From JAYSYM01 sp964543475 (GTDB lineage: Bacteria; Bdellovibrionota; Bdellovibrionia; Bdellovibrionales; JAMPXM01): 64,000 bases of DNA. This document shows, piece after piece, positions 1 through 8,158 of the stretch. The position numbers and the translations under genes were made by a program. The notes below the pieces were generated by a model. It was not told the origin of the DNA. It saw nothing but the letters and a program-made list of their open reading frames with translations, and did no database searches. Every line of letters begins with the position of its first letter. Position 1 is the first letter of the stretch. The stretch covers positions 1 to 64,000 of the forward strand of contig CAZIYJ010000007.1 of assembly GCA_964543475.1 (NCBI GenBank). Reading direction: 5' to 3'.

Positions 1-1233
1 GAGAGGTTCTTCGACACCTTCAAATTTGCCGATTGATACCCCAAACTGTTTACGAATTACAGCATGCGCACTCGTAACTCGCGCCGTATGTTTTGCGCCA
101 CCAGTGCTTTGCGCAGGGAGTGAGATACCTCGGCCCGCGGCCAAGCATTCCATCAACATGCTCCAACCTTTTCCAGCGCCTTCTAAGCCACCAACAATAC
201 ACTCTTCTGCATCGACGATGACGTCTTTGCCTTGCGTTGGACAGTTAAAGAACGGACAGCCGAGCGGATCGTGTCTTCGAGTGATATCGACACCAGGAGT
301 TTTCGAGGGGACGAGAGCGCAAGTGATTCCGACATCTTCGCCTTTTCCGAGAAAATTTTCTGGATCACGAAGTCTGAAAGCTAAACCAAGAGTCGTTGAA
401 ACAGCAGCGAGTGTGATCCAGCGTTTGTTCCAGTTAAGTTTAATTTTTAGTTTGCCATCACTACCGCGGAATAAAATTCCAGAAGCGGTGATTGAACCAG
501 CATCTGAACCTGCAGTTGGCTCTGTGAGGGCAAAACAAGGAAGCTCTTCACCTGTAGCTAGTTTTGGAAGAAGCTTATTTTTTTGATCTTCAGTTCCGTA
601 GTGAATTAAAAGCTCTGCCGGTCCAAGGGAATTCGGAACCATGACCGTTGTGCAAAGAGGGATCGAGCGGCTTGAAAGTTTCTGAATAACTTCAGAGTGT
701 GCAAGCGCTGAGAAGCCAAGGCCGCCGTACTCTTTTGGTATGATCATCCCGAAGAACTTTTCACGCTTTACGAAATCCCATACATCTTTCGGAAGATCGC
801 GCTTTTCCCAAATTTCCCAGTCGTCTGCAATTTCACAAAGGCGTTCAACAGGCCCCGCCATGAACAATTTCTCTTCTTCGGTCATGTTAGGGTACGGCTC
901 TCGAAGAATTGCTTTGAAGTCAGGCTTGCCTGAGAATAATTCTCCTTCGACCCAAACAACTCCCGCATCGAGAGCAGCTCTTTCTGTGTCAGAGATCGCG
1001 GGCAGTACACCCTTAATTATTTTCATCACTCCGCTTGAAACAACTTTTCTGCGAATCGGCTTTAAGTTGAAGACAACTGCAACAACTCCGAAAGTGATCC
1101 AGAGCCAAGTTGGTGCGACTGCAACATAAAGAATGCCGGCAGCAAGAACTGTCCAACAAATGAGTGGCGCGCCGATGAATCCGAGCATGAGCGCTAGAAG
1201 AACCGAAACAGCGACAATGAGTAATGGTGCCAT
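1..1233 (-). CDS. fadE: FadE-like acyl-CoA dehydrogenase, 3' end cut by the window
   Basis: Oxidises acyl-CoA to trans-2-enoyl-CoA, the first step of beta-oxidation, using FAD. The visible part is the N-terminal 411 codons; the gene runs off position 1. The N-terminus (about residues 1-60) is hydrophobic and suggests two membrane segments, as in the E. coli FadE subfamily and unlike soluble short-chain dehydrogenases. Downstream come the subfamily motifs FGMIIPKEYGGLGFSA, MVPNSLGPAELL and LTEPTAGSDAG (flavin and substrate-binding region). The start ATG (complement of 1231-1233) is preceded by a G-rich stretch that can act as ribosome binding site. The subfamily call is strong; chain-length specificity cannot be read. 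Confidence 0.88.
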   Translation of the reverse strand, partial: MAPLLIVAVSVLLALMLGFIGAPLICWTVLAAGILYVAVAPTWLWITFGVVAVVFNLKPIRRKVVSSGVMKIIKGVLPAISDTERAALDAGVVWVEGELFSGKPDFKAILREPYPNMTEEEKLFMAGPVERLCEIADDWEIWEKRDLPKDVWDFVKREKFFGMIIPKEYGGLGFSALAHSEVIQKLSSRSIPLCTTVMVPNSLGPAELLIHYGTEDQKNKLLPKLATGEELPCFALTEPTAGSDAGSITASGILFRGSDGKLKIKLNWNKRWITLAAVSTTLGLAFRLRDPENFLGKGEDVGITCALVPSKTPGVDITRRHDPLGCPFFNCPTQGKDVIVDAEECIVGGLEGAGKGWSMLMECLAAGRGISLPAQSTGGAKHTARVTSAHAVIRKQFGVSIGKFEGVEEPL

Positions 1234-1361
1234 AAGAAAGAAACCCCCGTAAAATGCTACGTGTAATAGGATGGCGCACTCTCAAAGAAAACTACAGCAA
1301 TTTATGTTTAATTAGCCTCGTGACATTGGCGTATTGAACAGAGATTTCAGTCTCAATGGGT

Positions 1362-2132
1362 TCAATAAAAAGTCACACGTCCAGTGTTGATACGGTAGAG
1401 CGCTGACTTAACTGTCAGTTGACCACTTTCAATTGCTGTCTTGATCACCGACGATCGCCGCGAAAGTTCTCGAGCTATTGCGTCAGCATTAATTGTCGCT
1501 TCTATCTCGTACGAAGGGCTAGGGGATTCACGCTTGAGAGTTTTCAATCTTGGGTCAATTGCGTCGGCGAGATCTTTTATTCCACTAGTGATTGACGAAG
1601 AGTCCTCGAGCGAACGAATTTTCATGAGAGCGTCATCACTATTACCAAGCACCACTAAAAGAGGAACTTTCAATTTATCGACGGCGTATTCCAAACTTGC
1701 AATAACTGCGTCATCAATGCTCTCGCTGATAGTTCGCACGCTATAGATTTCACCTAGCCCTTGGTCGAAAATAATTTCTGGAACGACTCTCGAGTCAGAG
1801 CTAGCTAAAATGGCCGAATGAGGTGATTCGCCGCTAAGCCCTTTTTCTCGATCCGCAGGATTTCGCCCATCAGAACGAAAATTCTTCTTTGAAAAGCGTG
1901 AATTCCCATTAATTAGGTAACGTAACGAAGTTTCAGAGTCGCGCTTGGTAGGTTCGCTCGATTTCACAGATTTAGAGTCTTTTTTCTTCGACGAAGGTTT
2001 AGCCTCTTTCTGTTTTATAACAACGGTCATTTCATCGGTTTCGGCAGCTGGAGCGGCAACTACACACAGCAGTAACGAAATAATTAAAGCGGCGGGTACT
2101 CTCACTCGGGACCTCCAGATTTTCAGAGACAA
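1362..2132 (-). CDS. secreted beta-carbonic anhydrase-like protein lacking zinc ligands
   Basis: 256 residues. Residues 1-30 form a signal peptide (arginine-rich start, hydrophobic core, APAA cleavage region). A Lys/Ser-rich linker to about residue 68 is followed by a beta-carbonic anhydrase fold: SSDSRVVPEIIFDQGLGE (111-128) and ASLEYAV...VPLLVVLGNSDDA (145-168). In active enzymes the first motif is CSDSR and the second GHSxCGA, giving Cys/His/Cys zinc ligands. Here they are Ser111, Asn164 and Asp167, while the Asp113-Arg115 dyad is kept. The protein therefore probably does not bind zinc in the usual way and may be a binding or structural pseudoenzyme. It is a single gene with its own promoter region. 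Confidence 0.82.
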   Translation of the reverse strand: MSLKIWRSRVRVPAALIISLLLCVVAAPAAETDEMTVVIKQKEAKPSSKKKDSKSVKSSEPTKRDSETSLRYLINGNSRFSKKNFRSDGRNPADREKGLSGESPHSAILASSDSRVVPEIIFDQGLGEIYSVRTISESIDDAVIASLEYAVDKLKVPLLVVLGNSDDALMKIRSLEDSSSITSGIKDLADAIDPRLKTLKRESPSPSYEIEATINADAIARELSRRSSVIKTAIESGQLTVKSALYRINTGRVTFY

Positions 2133-2188
2133 AACTTCTCAACATGATTATTTCCCTATCGCAAGTTCGTAGCAAGTCTTAGATTTGA

Positions 2189-2872
2189 ATGATGAACGTC
2201 AGATCTGCTGTTTCGAAACTGAATAAAAAGCATATGTTGTTGGTTTTTCCAGCTAACAATAGCAAAGAGATCCCTTCTTTGTGGAGCGAGTTCTATCCGA
2301 AATCAAAGATGGTATGGGAATGGGATGAAAACGGTGATTCGCGCGTTTCCGATTTGTGGCACTTGCGTGAAAAGCTGTCTAAATCGGGTCAACTCGTTTA
2401 TGGCAAGTGGTTCCGCGGGCGAGCAACTCTCATGAGCCGCGAACTTTTTCCTGCACTTCTGCGAAGTTTGAATCCTGACCTACCGAATGTTTCAGGACTT
2501 TCTTTTATTGCTCGTGAAATTTTGGATCTTCTCGAGGAAGACTCTCCGCTATCAACTAAGCAGCTTCGCAGGGCAACTGACCTTCAAGGCAAAGAGAATG
2601 AAGCTCAATACTCACGCGCCCTAAAAGAGCTTTGGAATCGAAATTTAATTGTTGGATTTGGCGAAATAGACGAAGGTGCGTTTCCATCATTGGCAATGGG
2701 GGCAACGAAATTGTTATTCGAAGACCTTTGGGTTGAAGCCTTGGACTTGTCTGCAAAAGAGGCCCATGCGACTGTAGAAAGACTTTTAGGTGAGCAATCA
2801 CCGTTTACAAAGTTTTTTGAAAAGCAGAAGGTGACAATTGAACGGAACTCTAAGAAAGACCTTGAGCTCTAA
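2189..2872 (+). CDS. AlkZ-related winged-helix-like protein
   Basis: 227 residues, no signal peptide, so cytoplasmic. The middle (about residues 45-135) has tryptophan-rich motifs, KMVWEWDENGD and LWHLREKLS, followed by helices around SFIAREILDLLEEDSPLSTKQLRRATDL that look like a winged-helix DNA-binding unit. This resembles proteins annotated as AlkZ-related; AlkZ/YcaQ glycosylases unhook interstrand crosslinks, but I cannot see the catalytic QxQ-type motif of active AlkZ, so activity is not claimed. The next gene starts 35 bases before this one ends, suggesting translational coupling. Two ATGs stand in tandem at the start. Confidence 0.6.
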   Translation: MMNVRSAVSKLNKKHMLLVFPANNSKEIPSLWSEFYPKSKMVWEWDENGDSRVSDLWHLREKLSKSGQLVYGKWFRGRATLMSRELFPALLRSLNPDLPNVSGLSFIAREILDLLEEDSPLSTKQLRRATDLQGKENEAQYSRALKELWNRNLIVGFGEIDEGAFPSLAMGATKLLFEDLWVEALDLSAKEAHATVERLLGEQSPFTKFFEKQKVTIERNSKKDLEL

Positions 2873-3785
2873 ATCTTTGGTGATAGTTGCATTGATACTC
2901 GTCGGAAATCCTTCACAGGCGGCTCTTTGCAAGCAGTGGTCAACAGCCGAAGAAGTCGGCAAGCTTTCAGTTGGTGCAATTGACGAACAAAGTGGCGCGG
3001 CCGCCTCTGCGACTCAATCGCGATTATTTCATATCAATGACTCAGGTGACTTTGCGACAATTTATGTGACTGACCTTTCCGGTAAGCTTTTATCAACTGT
3101 TCAATATTCTGATCAAATGCCTCTTGATGTTGAAGATTTGAGTTACGGAAAATGTGACGCCAGCAGAACTAAAAATTGCATTTACGTTGGCGACATCGGT
3201 GATAATTTTGGAATTCGCCCTGCTTTAATGTTTCATGTCATCGAAGAGCAAAATAGTTGGCCTGCCAAGGTACCAACAAAGCGAAGTCTATTTGTTCGCT
3301 ATCCTGATGGAGCACGCGATGCTGAGTCTTTCGCGATTCATCCGAACGGCGATTTAATTTTAGTTACAAAAGAGTACAGTAAGAAGCTTGCACGCAAGGC
3401 AAATATCTATCGTCTTGAAGCAAAGAAGGTTTACGCAGGTGGTGCACAGTTCTTAACGAAAATTGGTGAGCTCGATCTTCCAAAGATGACCGGATCAGAT
3501 AAATATAGAGAGAGCGTTGCAACTTCGATGAGTATTGCGCCAGACGGAAAGTCATTCTTAATACTCACTTACAGTGGTGTGATTGAAGTCGATTTTGATT
3601 TTTCACGTGGAAGCGTCCCTGCAGCGCTCGCCGCTGGACTCGATTATCAAATCATTAAAATTCCGGCACTTCCGCAAATGGAAGGCATCACTCATTCGGC
3701 AGATGGAAAAAGTTTTTTCTATTCTTCTGAGAGCTCGAAGAAAAAAGGCTCTCCGCTAATGAAAGTCCGCTGTCTCGATAACTAA
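2838..3785 (+). CDS. secreted protein, probably a beta-propeller
   Basis: 315 residues with an N-terminal signal sequence (about residues 1-29, ending NPSQA). Repeated strand motifs such as IYVGDIGDNFGIR, DAESFAIHPNGDLILVTKEY and SIAPDGKSFLILTYSG look like propeller blades of the esterase-like/NHL type. No catalytic residues are assignable. It overlaps the upstream AlkZ-related gene by 35 bases on the same strand. Function unknown; envelope or periplasmic location inferred from the signal peptide. The start used is the first ATG with an acceptable signal peptide; the upstream overlap makes a later start possible but none gives a better leader. Confidence 0.72.
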   Translation: MNGTLRKTLSSKSLVIVALILVGNPSQAALCKQWSTAEEVGKLSVGAIDEQSGAAASATQSRLFHINDSGDFATIYVTDLSGKLLSTVQYSDQMPLDVEDLSYGKCDASRTKNCIYVGDIGDNFGIRPALMFHVIEEQNSWPAKVPTKRSLFVRYPDGARDAESFAIHPNGDLILVTKEYSKKLARKANIYRLEAKKVYAGGAQFLTKIGELDLPKMTGSDKYRESVATSMSIAPDGKSFLILTYSGVIEVDFDFSRGSVPAALAAGLDYQIIKIPALPQMEGITHSADGKSFFYSSESSKKKGSPLMKVRCLDN

Positions 3786-3829
3786 AAGTTTATTTCGGAC
3801 AAAGGTCTAGGTGGTATATCCAATCTACT

Positions 3830-3856
3830 CAAGGTCTTTATTGACGTAAGACCTTG
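3830..3856. repeat. 9-bp perfect inverted repeat before the transpeptidase gene
   Basis: CAAGGTCTT at 3830-3838 and AAGACCTTG at 3848-3856 flank a 9-base loop. No T run follows, so it is not a classic intrinsic terminator. It lies 21 bp before the start of the penicillin-binding protein gene and could be an operator or an RNA hairpin in its leader. Confidence 0.6.
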
Positions 3857-3876
3857 AAGACAGACAAAATTTAACT

Positions 3877-5127
3877 ATGCAGATCCTAAACTTCCGTCGT
3901 CCCAGTTGGGGCGTAGGCCTCATTTTGTCTTTTTGCGTTGTTGCGATTGCATTGGTCACGCAAACCGGCAAATCCTCGATCGATCGGGAGCCCGCTGCGA
4001 TCAATTCGTACGGCATAAGTAAGGAAGCAATTTCAAGTCAGTTGGGTCCGGCAATCAGAGCCAACACTTTTCCGACTGAATCGAACTTTGACCTTGATGG
4101 TGAAGAAGCAAAAGTAAAAGTCACATACGCGCTCGATGCTATCTTTCAGCAGAAGATGCAAAAGACAATGAACCTATGGCGTCCGGATCATGCGGCGTTT
4201 GTTGCAATTGATGCGACGACCGGAAGAATTATCACGATGGTTAGCTACCAGCGCGAAAAAGTCGGAGAGAATTTAACTCTTCAGGGTACTTTTCCTGCCG
4301 CTTCGATTTTTAAAGTCGTTACGGCTAGTGCCGCAATTGACTCACGCAAAGCTTCATCAGATACGGTTGTTCCGTTTAATGGTGGAAGTCACACTCTCTA
4401 CAAAAGAAATGTAAACGATCAGTCTCGCAATCGTTGGACTCGATTCATGACAATGAAAGATGCCTTTGCGCGTTCGGTAAATACTTTCTTCGGAAAGCTT
4501 GGTCTGTTTTACGTTGGTCCTGAAAAGCTTTTAGATTACGCCGAGAAGTTTCGGTTCAATCGTCCTATTCGCGCAGATGTACCTGTAGATATTGGTATTG
4601 TGAAAATTGCTCCAGAAGATCCGTGGAGTGTAGTGACGGCTGCTTCTGGTTTTACTCGCGACAATACAATGAGCCCGCTTCACGGAGCGCTGATTGCTTC
4701 AGCGGTAGTGAATGACGGAATAATGATGGAGCCCTATTTAATCGAAAATCTTGCAGACGAAGCAGGTAATATTATTTACCAAGCCGAAGCTCGCCAAGAA
4801 GCGAAGATCATGGCTCCCGCTTCTGCGGCAGAATTGCGAGAATTGATGCGCGAGACAGTTAGATCGGGCACTTCACGAAAATCATTCCGTACTGTTATGC
4901 GAAAGCGTTCGTTTGATTATGTTGAAATGGGCGGGAAGACGGGCTCACTCACCGGCAATAACCCAAAAGGTAAGTGCGACTGGTTTGTCGGTTATGCTCG
5001 TTTCGGGAAACATCGAATTGCTGTCGCAGCACTCACGGTTAACGAAAAAAAATGGCGAGTAAAGTCATCAACTCTCGCAAGCGATTTCCTAGCGGACTAC
5101 GTTCGCCACCTCCAAGATCAAGAATAG
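3877..5127 (+). CDS. penicillin-binding transpeptidase (class B-like)
   Basis: 416 residues. One N-terminal membrane segment (about 14-29) anchors the protein in the inner membrane; the rest is periplasmic. The transpeptidase domain carries all three active-site motifs: SIFK at 143-146 (Ser143 nucleophile), SVN at 200-202 and KTG at 354-356. It cross-links peptidoglycan or binds beta-lactams. It is shorter than FtsI or PBP2 (about 570-630) and lacks an obvious dimerisation or pedestal domain, so it is a minimal single-domain transpeptidase. It stands alone, with a 9-bp inverted repeat just upstream. Exact role (elongation, division, predation-related wall work) cannot be read. Confidence 0.9.
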   Translation: MQILNFRRPSWGVGLILSFCVVAIALVTQTGKSSIDREPAAINSYGISKEAISSQLGPAIRANTFPTESNFDLDGEEAKVKVTYALDAIFQQKMQKTMNLWRPDHAAFVAIDATTGRIITMVSYQREKVGENLTLQGTFPAASIFKVVTASAAIDSRKASSDTVVPFNGGSHTLYKRNVNDQSRNRWTRFMTMKDAFARSVNTFFGKLGLFYVGPEKLLDYAEKFRFNRPIRADVPVDIGIVKIAPEDPWSVVTAASGFTRDNTMSPLHGALIASAVVNDGIMMEPYLIENLADEAGNIIYQAEARQEAKIMAPASAAELRELMRETVRSGTSRKSFRTVMRKRSFDYVEMGGKTGSLTGNNPKGKCDWFVGYARFGKHRIAVAALTVNEKKWRVKSSTLASDFLADYVRHLQDQE

Positions 5128-5353
5128 AACTAAATTGAGACGCTACAATGCGGGCTAGCCGTTAAACTGATTTAGAAAGATTTGTCTCGGGGTGAAACAC
5201 TCATCACCCAGTCGAATTAAACCTGTCAGTCACTTTGACAGTTTCCAAAAACATTTCGACCAACTTCGAGACTGGATGTCTAAAAGGTCTGTTTATTCGA
5301 ACATTTCACACATTGTCCTAAAGGCCACTGCTCCCCTATACGATAGAGTTGTC

Positions 5354-6169
5354 ATGAAATTTCACGTTTCACACATTGGTCAAAATTACGGTCCGTGGAC
5401 GCTAGACGAGATTATGCAACGTTTAGCTAAGATGGAACTACTCGCAAGCGACCTTATCTTTGATGAGGCCAAGAACGATTGGGTTCCATTCATGGAGTTC
5501 GCACCTCTCGTGAGTGCTCTAAAGGGGCTAAAGCCTGCTGCTCCTCCACCGAAGCCAGCATCTGCTGAAACTGTCACTGACGCGCCTTCAGGCACTACAA
5601 CACTCAATTCTGATGAGAGATCTGAATGGTTTGTACAAAAGCAATCGCATCGTTTTGGTCCACTTAGTTACGCTGGTCTCATTCGCGCTCTTCAAGAGAA
5701 ACAAGTTTATGAATTTGAATTGATCTGGAAAGAAGGAATGGGAGAGTGGGTTCGCGTTGCTGAACATCCTGATTTCACTCCAGAGAAAATTAAAGCTGCT
5801 CTCGAAACTCCAGAAGCTAAACGTGCATTCTTACAACGTAAGCATGCTCGCTTTACCTACATGAACGAAGTGATGGTTCACGACAACTCAACTGTTTACC
5901 TTGGGCAAAGTTTTCAAGGTGGAGCAGGGGGCGCTGGAGTGATTATCGAAAATGCATCGTTTCAACCGGGCCAGACAGTGCTCTTGCACTTCGCTGCGCA
6001 CGACGGAATGCCAGCATTTAACGTAGAAGCCGAGATTGTTAGTAAGCGTTTTGTAAAAGACGTTCGAGATAAAAAAACTCCGATTCCATACGGACTTCGC
6101 TTTAAGCGAATGGACGAAAAGGCATCGAAGGTTTGGAACACGTACTTTAAAGATAAGGCTGCGGGATAA
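5354..6169 (+). CDS. tandem GYF_2 domains plus PilZ-like domain
   Basis: 271 residues from the ATG at 5354. Two GYF_2 (DUF4339) repeats are clear: FHVSHIGQNYGPWTLDEIM near the start and WFVQKQSHRFGPLSYAGLI around residues 93-112. Both are protein-interaction domains. The C-terminal third resembles a PilZ domain: an RxxxR (RKHAR, about residue 162) is present, but the expected D/NxSxxG is replaced by a glycine-rich stretch, so c-di-GMP binding is doubtful. A GTG at 5192 would add 54 residues of unlike composition; I prefer 5354 because the domain starts there. It precedes the proton-channel motor operon, and GYF domains also occur in Myxococcus gliding-motor proteins, so a shared role is plausible. 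Confidence 0.75.
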   Translation: MKFHVSHIGQNYGPWTLDEIMQRLAKMELLASDLIFDEAKNDWVPFMEFAPLVSALKGLKPAAPPPKPASAETVTDAPSGTTTLNSDERSEWFVQKQSHRFGPLSYAGLIRALQEKQVYEFELIWKEGMGEWVRVAEHPDFTPEKIKAALETPEAKRAFLQRKHARFTYMNEVMVHDNSTVYLGQSFQGGAGGAGVIIENASFQPGQTVLLHFAAHDGMPAFNVEAEIVSKRFVKDVRDKKTPIPYGLRFKRMDEKASKVWNTYFKDKAAG

Positions 6170-6329
6170 CAGCCTCGAAAGGCTTAGTTCTTCGGTTTTC
6201 AGTTACTGACTTAAAAAATTAAATAGCAGATTCAAGCTCAACCTACCGCACGTCACCTCAGAGCAGACAATCTTAAAACTAAAAACGTAATAGTTAATAG
6301 CTTAACGAAAGTTATGCAGGGGGCATTTT

Positions 6330-7034
6330 ATGGATAGCGTAATGAAGTTTATGGTTGATTTCTACATCATCGATTGCGTGATCGCGATGTTTGGTGTGTT
6401 CGGCGTTGCACTGATTTTTGAGCGCTACAAAGCTCTTTTCTTCACTTATTCGATTGAAGCAAAAACTTTCATGACTCACGTGATGAAGTTAGTTGAAGAA
6501 GATAAAACAGAAGAAGCGATTGCTTACTGTTCAGCTAACGAACAGAAGCCACTTGCCTACGTTGCAAAACGAATTCTTGAGCGTTCAGATCGCGATGATT
6601 CATCAATCAGTGATTCACTCGATATCGCCGCTGCAGAAGTTGCTCCTGGCCTAACAAAGAATCTTTCATACCTCGCGATGGTTTCAAACGTTGTAACTCT
6701 CGTTGGTCTATTAGGTACGGTTGTTGGTCTGATCATGTCGTTCAAAGCGGTAAGCTTTGCGGATCCATCACAAAAACAGACACTTCTTGCTGATGGTATT
6801 TCGATGGCGATGCACGCGACGGCTGCAGCTCTTATCGTGGCGATTCCAGTTATGGTGTTCTACTCTTTCTTGCACTCGAAGCAAGGCAAGATCTTTTCTG
6901 AAGTTGACCTTTGGGCGACAAAGCTTATCGATCAATTAAAGAATCGCGGAATGGACTCTTTTGTTCAAGCGTCTGTCTACACAGGCACTGAAACTAAGAA
7001 GATCAAAATCCCTACTCCGTCTAAAGCTGCTTAA
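6330..7034 (+). CDS. MotA/TolQ/ExbB proton-channel protein
   Basis: 234 residues. Three membrane segments can be placed (about 12-35, 115-140, 163-185), with the family signature TLVGLLGTVVGLIMSF in the second and the Thr/Ala-rich MHATAAALIVAIPVMV in the third. It forms the proton-conducting stator of an inner-membrane motor with ExbD/TolR partners. First gene of a co-directional set with two ExbD genes and an FHA/TonB-like protein. The set most resembles the AglR-AglQ-AglS gliding motor of Myxococcus, which Bdellovibrio also has, but Tol-Pal or a TonB-type use is not excluded by this gene alone. A small hairpin (6171-6184) sits in the 160-bp gap upstream. Confidence 0.9.
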   Translation: MDSVMKFMVDFYIIDCVIAMFGVFGVALIFERYKALFFTYSIEAKTFMTHVMKLVEEDKTEEAIAYCSANEQKPLAYVAKRILERSDRDDSSISDSLDIAAAEVAPGLTKNLSYLAMVSNVVTLVGLLGTVVGLIMSFKAVSFADPSQKQTLLADGISMAMHATAAALIVAIPVMVFYSFLHSKQGKIFSEVDLWATKLIDQLKNRGMDSFVQASVYTGTETKKIKIPTPSKAA

Positions 7035-7070
7035 TTAATTATTTAACGCTGTAACTGAAGCGAGAGCCAT

Positions 7071-7607
7071 ATGCGTAAGTTTAGACACAGAGAAGAAGAT
7101 TCGACATTCGAGCTAAACCTAGCTCCGATGCTCGACATCATCGTGTCAATTATTCCGATGCTTTTACTGAGCGTGGTGTTCATTCGCATTACGGTTTTGG
7201 AAACCCCTGTTCCACAAGCCGTTCAAAAAGCGATAGTTGAAGCAGAGAACAAAAACGATGTTCAAATTCAACTAAGTGTTTCTGATTCGCATGGCTTTAA
7301 AATCCAGGTCATGCACAAAGGAAAGACTCAAGACATCGACGTTGCAAAAAAAGGCTCTGAATATGACCTCGATGGTCTGCACAAGCAGATGGTCACTCTC
7401 AAGCAGCAATATCCTGATGTTTTCAAGATGGAACTTCATCCTTCTGAAGAAGTTCCTCTCGAGAAAATTGTTGCAGTTATGGATAAAGTTCGTAACCGCA
7501 CAAAAGAAGATCCAGTTCTCTACTTCACAGATACCGAGACTGGCAAAAAAGTTGAAACTGATCTGATCTTTCCGGACGTTGTGTTCGGAAACGTAGCTGG
7601 AGGCTAA
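7071..7607 (+). CDS. ExbD/TolR-family motor subunit 1
   Basis: 178 residues. A short cytoplasmic N-terminus, one membrane helix (about 20-45) and a periplasmic domain. The helix carries the family's proton-relay aspartate (Asp22 in LNLAPMLDIIV). The partner is the TolQ-like channel 36 bp upstream. The next gene starts two bases after this stop, so the two ExbD genes are translationally coupled. Presence of two different ExbD subunits matches the AglQ/AglS arrangement rather than a single TolR. Confidence 0.88.
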   Translation: MRKFRHREEDSTFELNLAPMLDIIVSIIPMLLLSVVFIRITVLETPVPQAVQKAIVEAENKNDVQIQLSVSDSHGFKIQVMHKGKTQDIDVAKKGSEYDLDGLHKQMVTLKQQYPDVFKMELHPSEEVPLEKIVAVMDKVRNRTKEDPVLYFTDTETGKKVETDLIFPDVVFGNVAGG

Positions 7608-7608
7608 G

Positions 7609-8130
7609 GTGAGAAAACGTGGCGGAATGAAAAAATATATGGAGCGCCGTCTACCTTCGACGTTCAAGATTCAGATTACTTCGATGGTAGATATGTTCGT
7701 TATTCTTCTTGTGTTCTTGCTAAAGAGCTATTCGACAAGCCCTGTGAATATTACTCCAAGCGACAACTTAACACTTGCGGTTTCTACGAGCTCAAAAGAT
7801 CCAGTCGATGTATTGAAGCTTGTTGTGTCTAAAGAAGGAATCTTCGTAGATGAAAAACAAGTTCTTAAGTTTGATGAAAAAGGGGAAGTGGCGGTAGGCG
7901 ATTTAGACGCTAACGACACTAACTTCATTCGCTCACTTTATACGGAGCTAGATCAACAGGCAGAAAAGTCAAAGTCGATTGCTCAAGTGAACGAGACATT
8001 AGAATTTGATGGAAAAGTCTTGATGCAAGCAGATCGCGGAGTTCCTTACGCACTTCTTCGAAAGGTGATGTACACCTCGATGCTAGCTGGATACTCCGAC
8101 GTAAAAATTGCAGTGATGATGCGAGAATAA
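7609..8130 (+). CDS. ExbD/TolR-family motor subunit 2
   Basis: 173 residues. I use the GTG at 7609 because GGAGG ends five bases before it; an ATG at 7627 is an alternative. A basic N-terminus (MRKRGGMKKYMERR) precedes one membrane helix (about 24-40) with the conserved aspartate Asp28 in ITSMVDMFVILL. The periplasmic part ends in MMRE, as is usual for this family's conserved C-terminal strand. Paralogue of the preceding gene; both should assemble with the TolQ-like channel. Confidence 0.87.
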   Translation: MRKRGGMKKYMERRLPSTFKIQITSMVDMFVILLVFLLKSYSTSPVNITPSDNLTLAVSTSSKDPVDVLKLVVSKEGIFVDEKQVLKFDEKGEVAVGDLDANDTNFIRSLYTELDQQAEKSKSIAQVNETLEFDGKVLMQADRGVPYALLRKVMYTSMLAGYSDVKIAVMMRE

Positions 8131-8158
8131 GTTTTAGAACAAAGAATTTGAGGAACTT

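Noticed and set aside
26..586. Open frame of 186 codons on the plus strand
   Set aside because: It lies opposite the FadE-like gene, whose minus-strand translation has clear family motifs; the plus frame has none.
5192..5353. 54-codon N-terminal extension of the GYF/PilZ gene from a GTG
   Set aside because: The extension lacks domain similarity and the GYF domain begins right at the ATG 5354; kept only as an alternative.
7272..7667. Minus-strand 131-codon frame inside the ExbD gene
   Set aside because: Antisense shadow; no leader, motif or codon pattern supports it.
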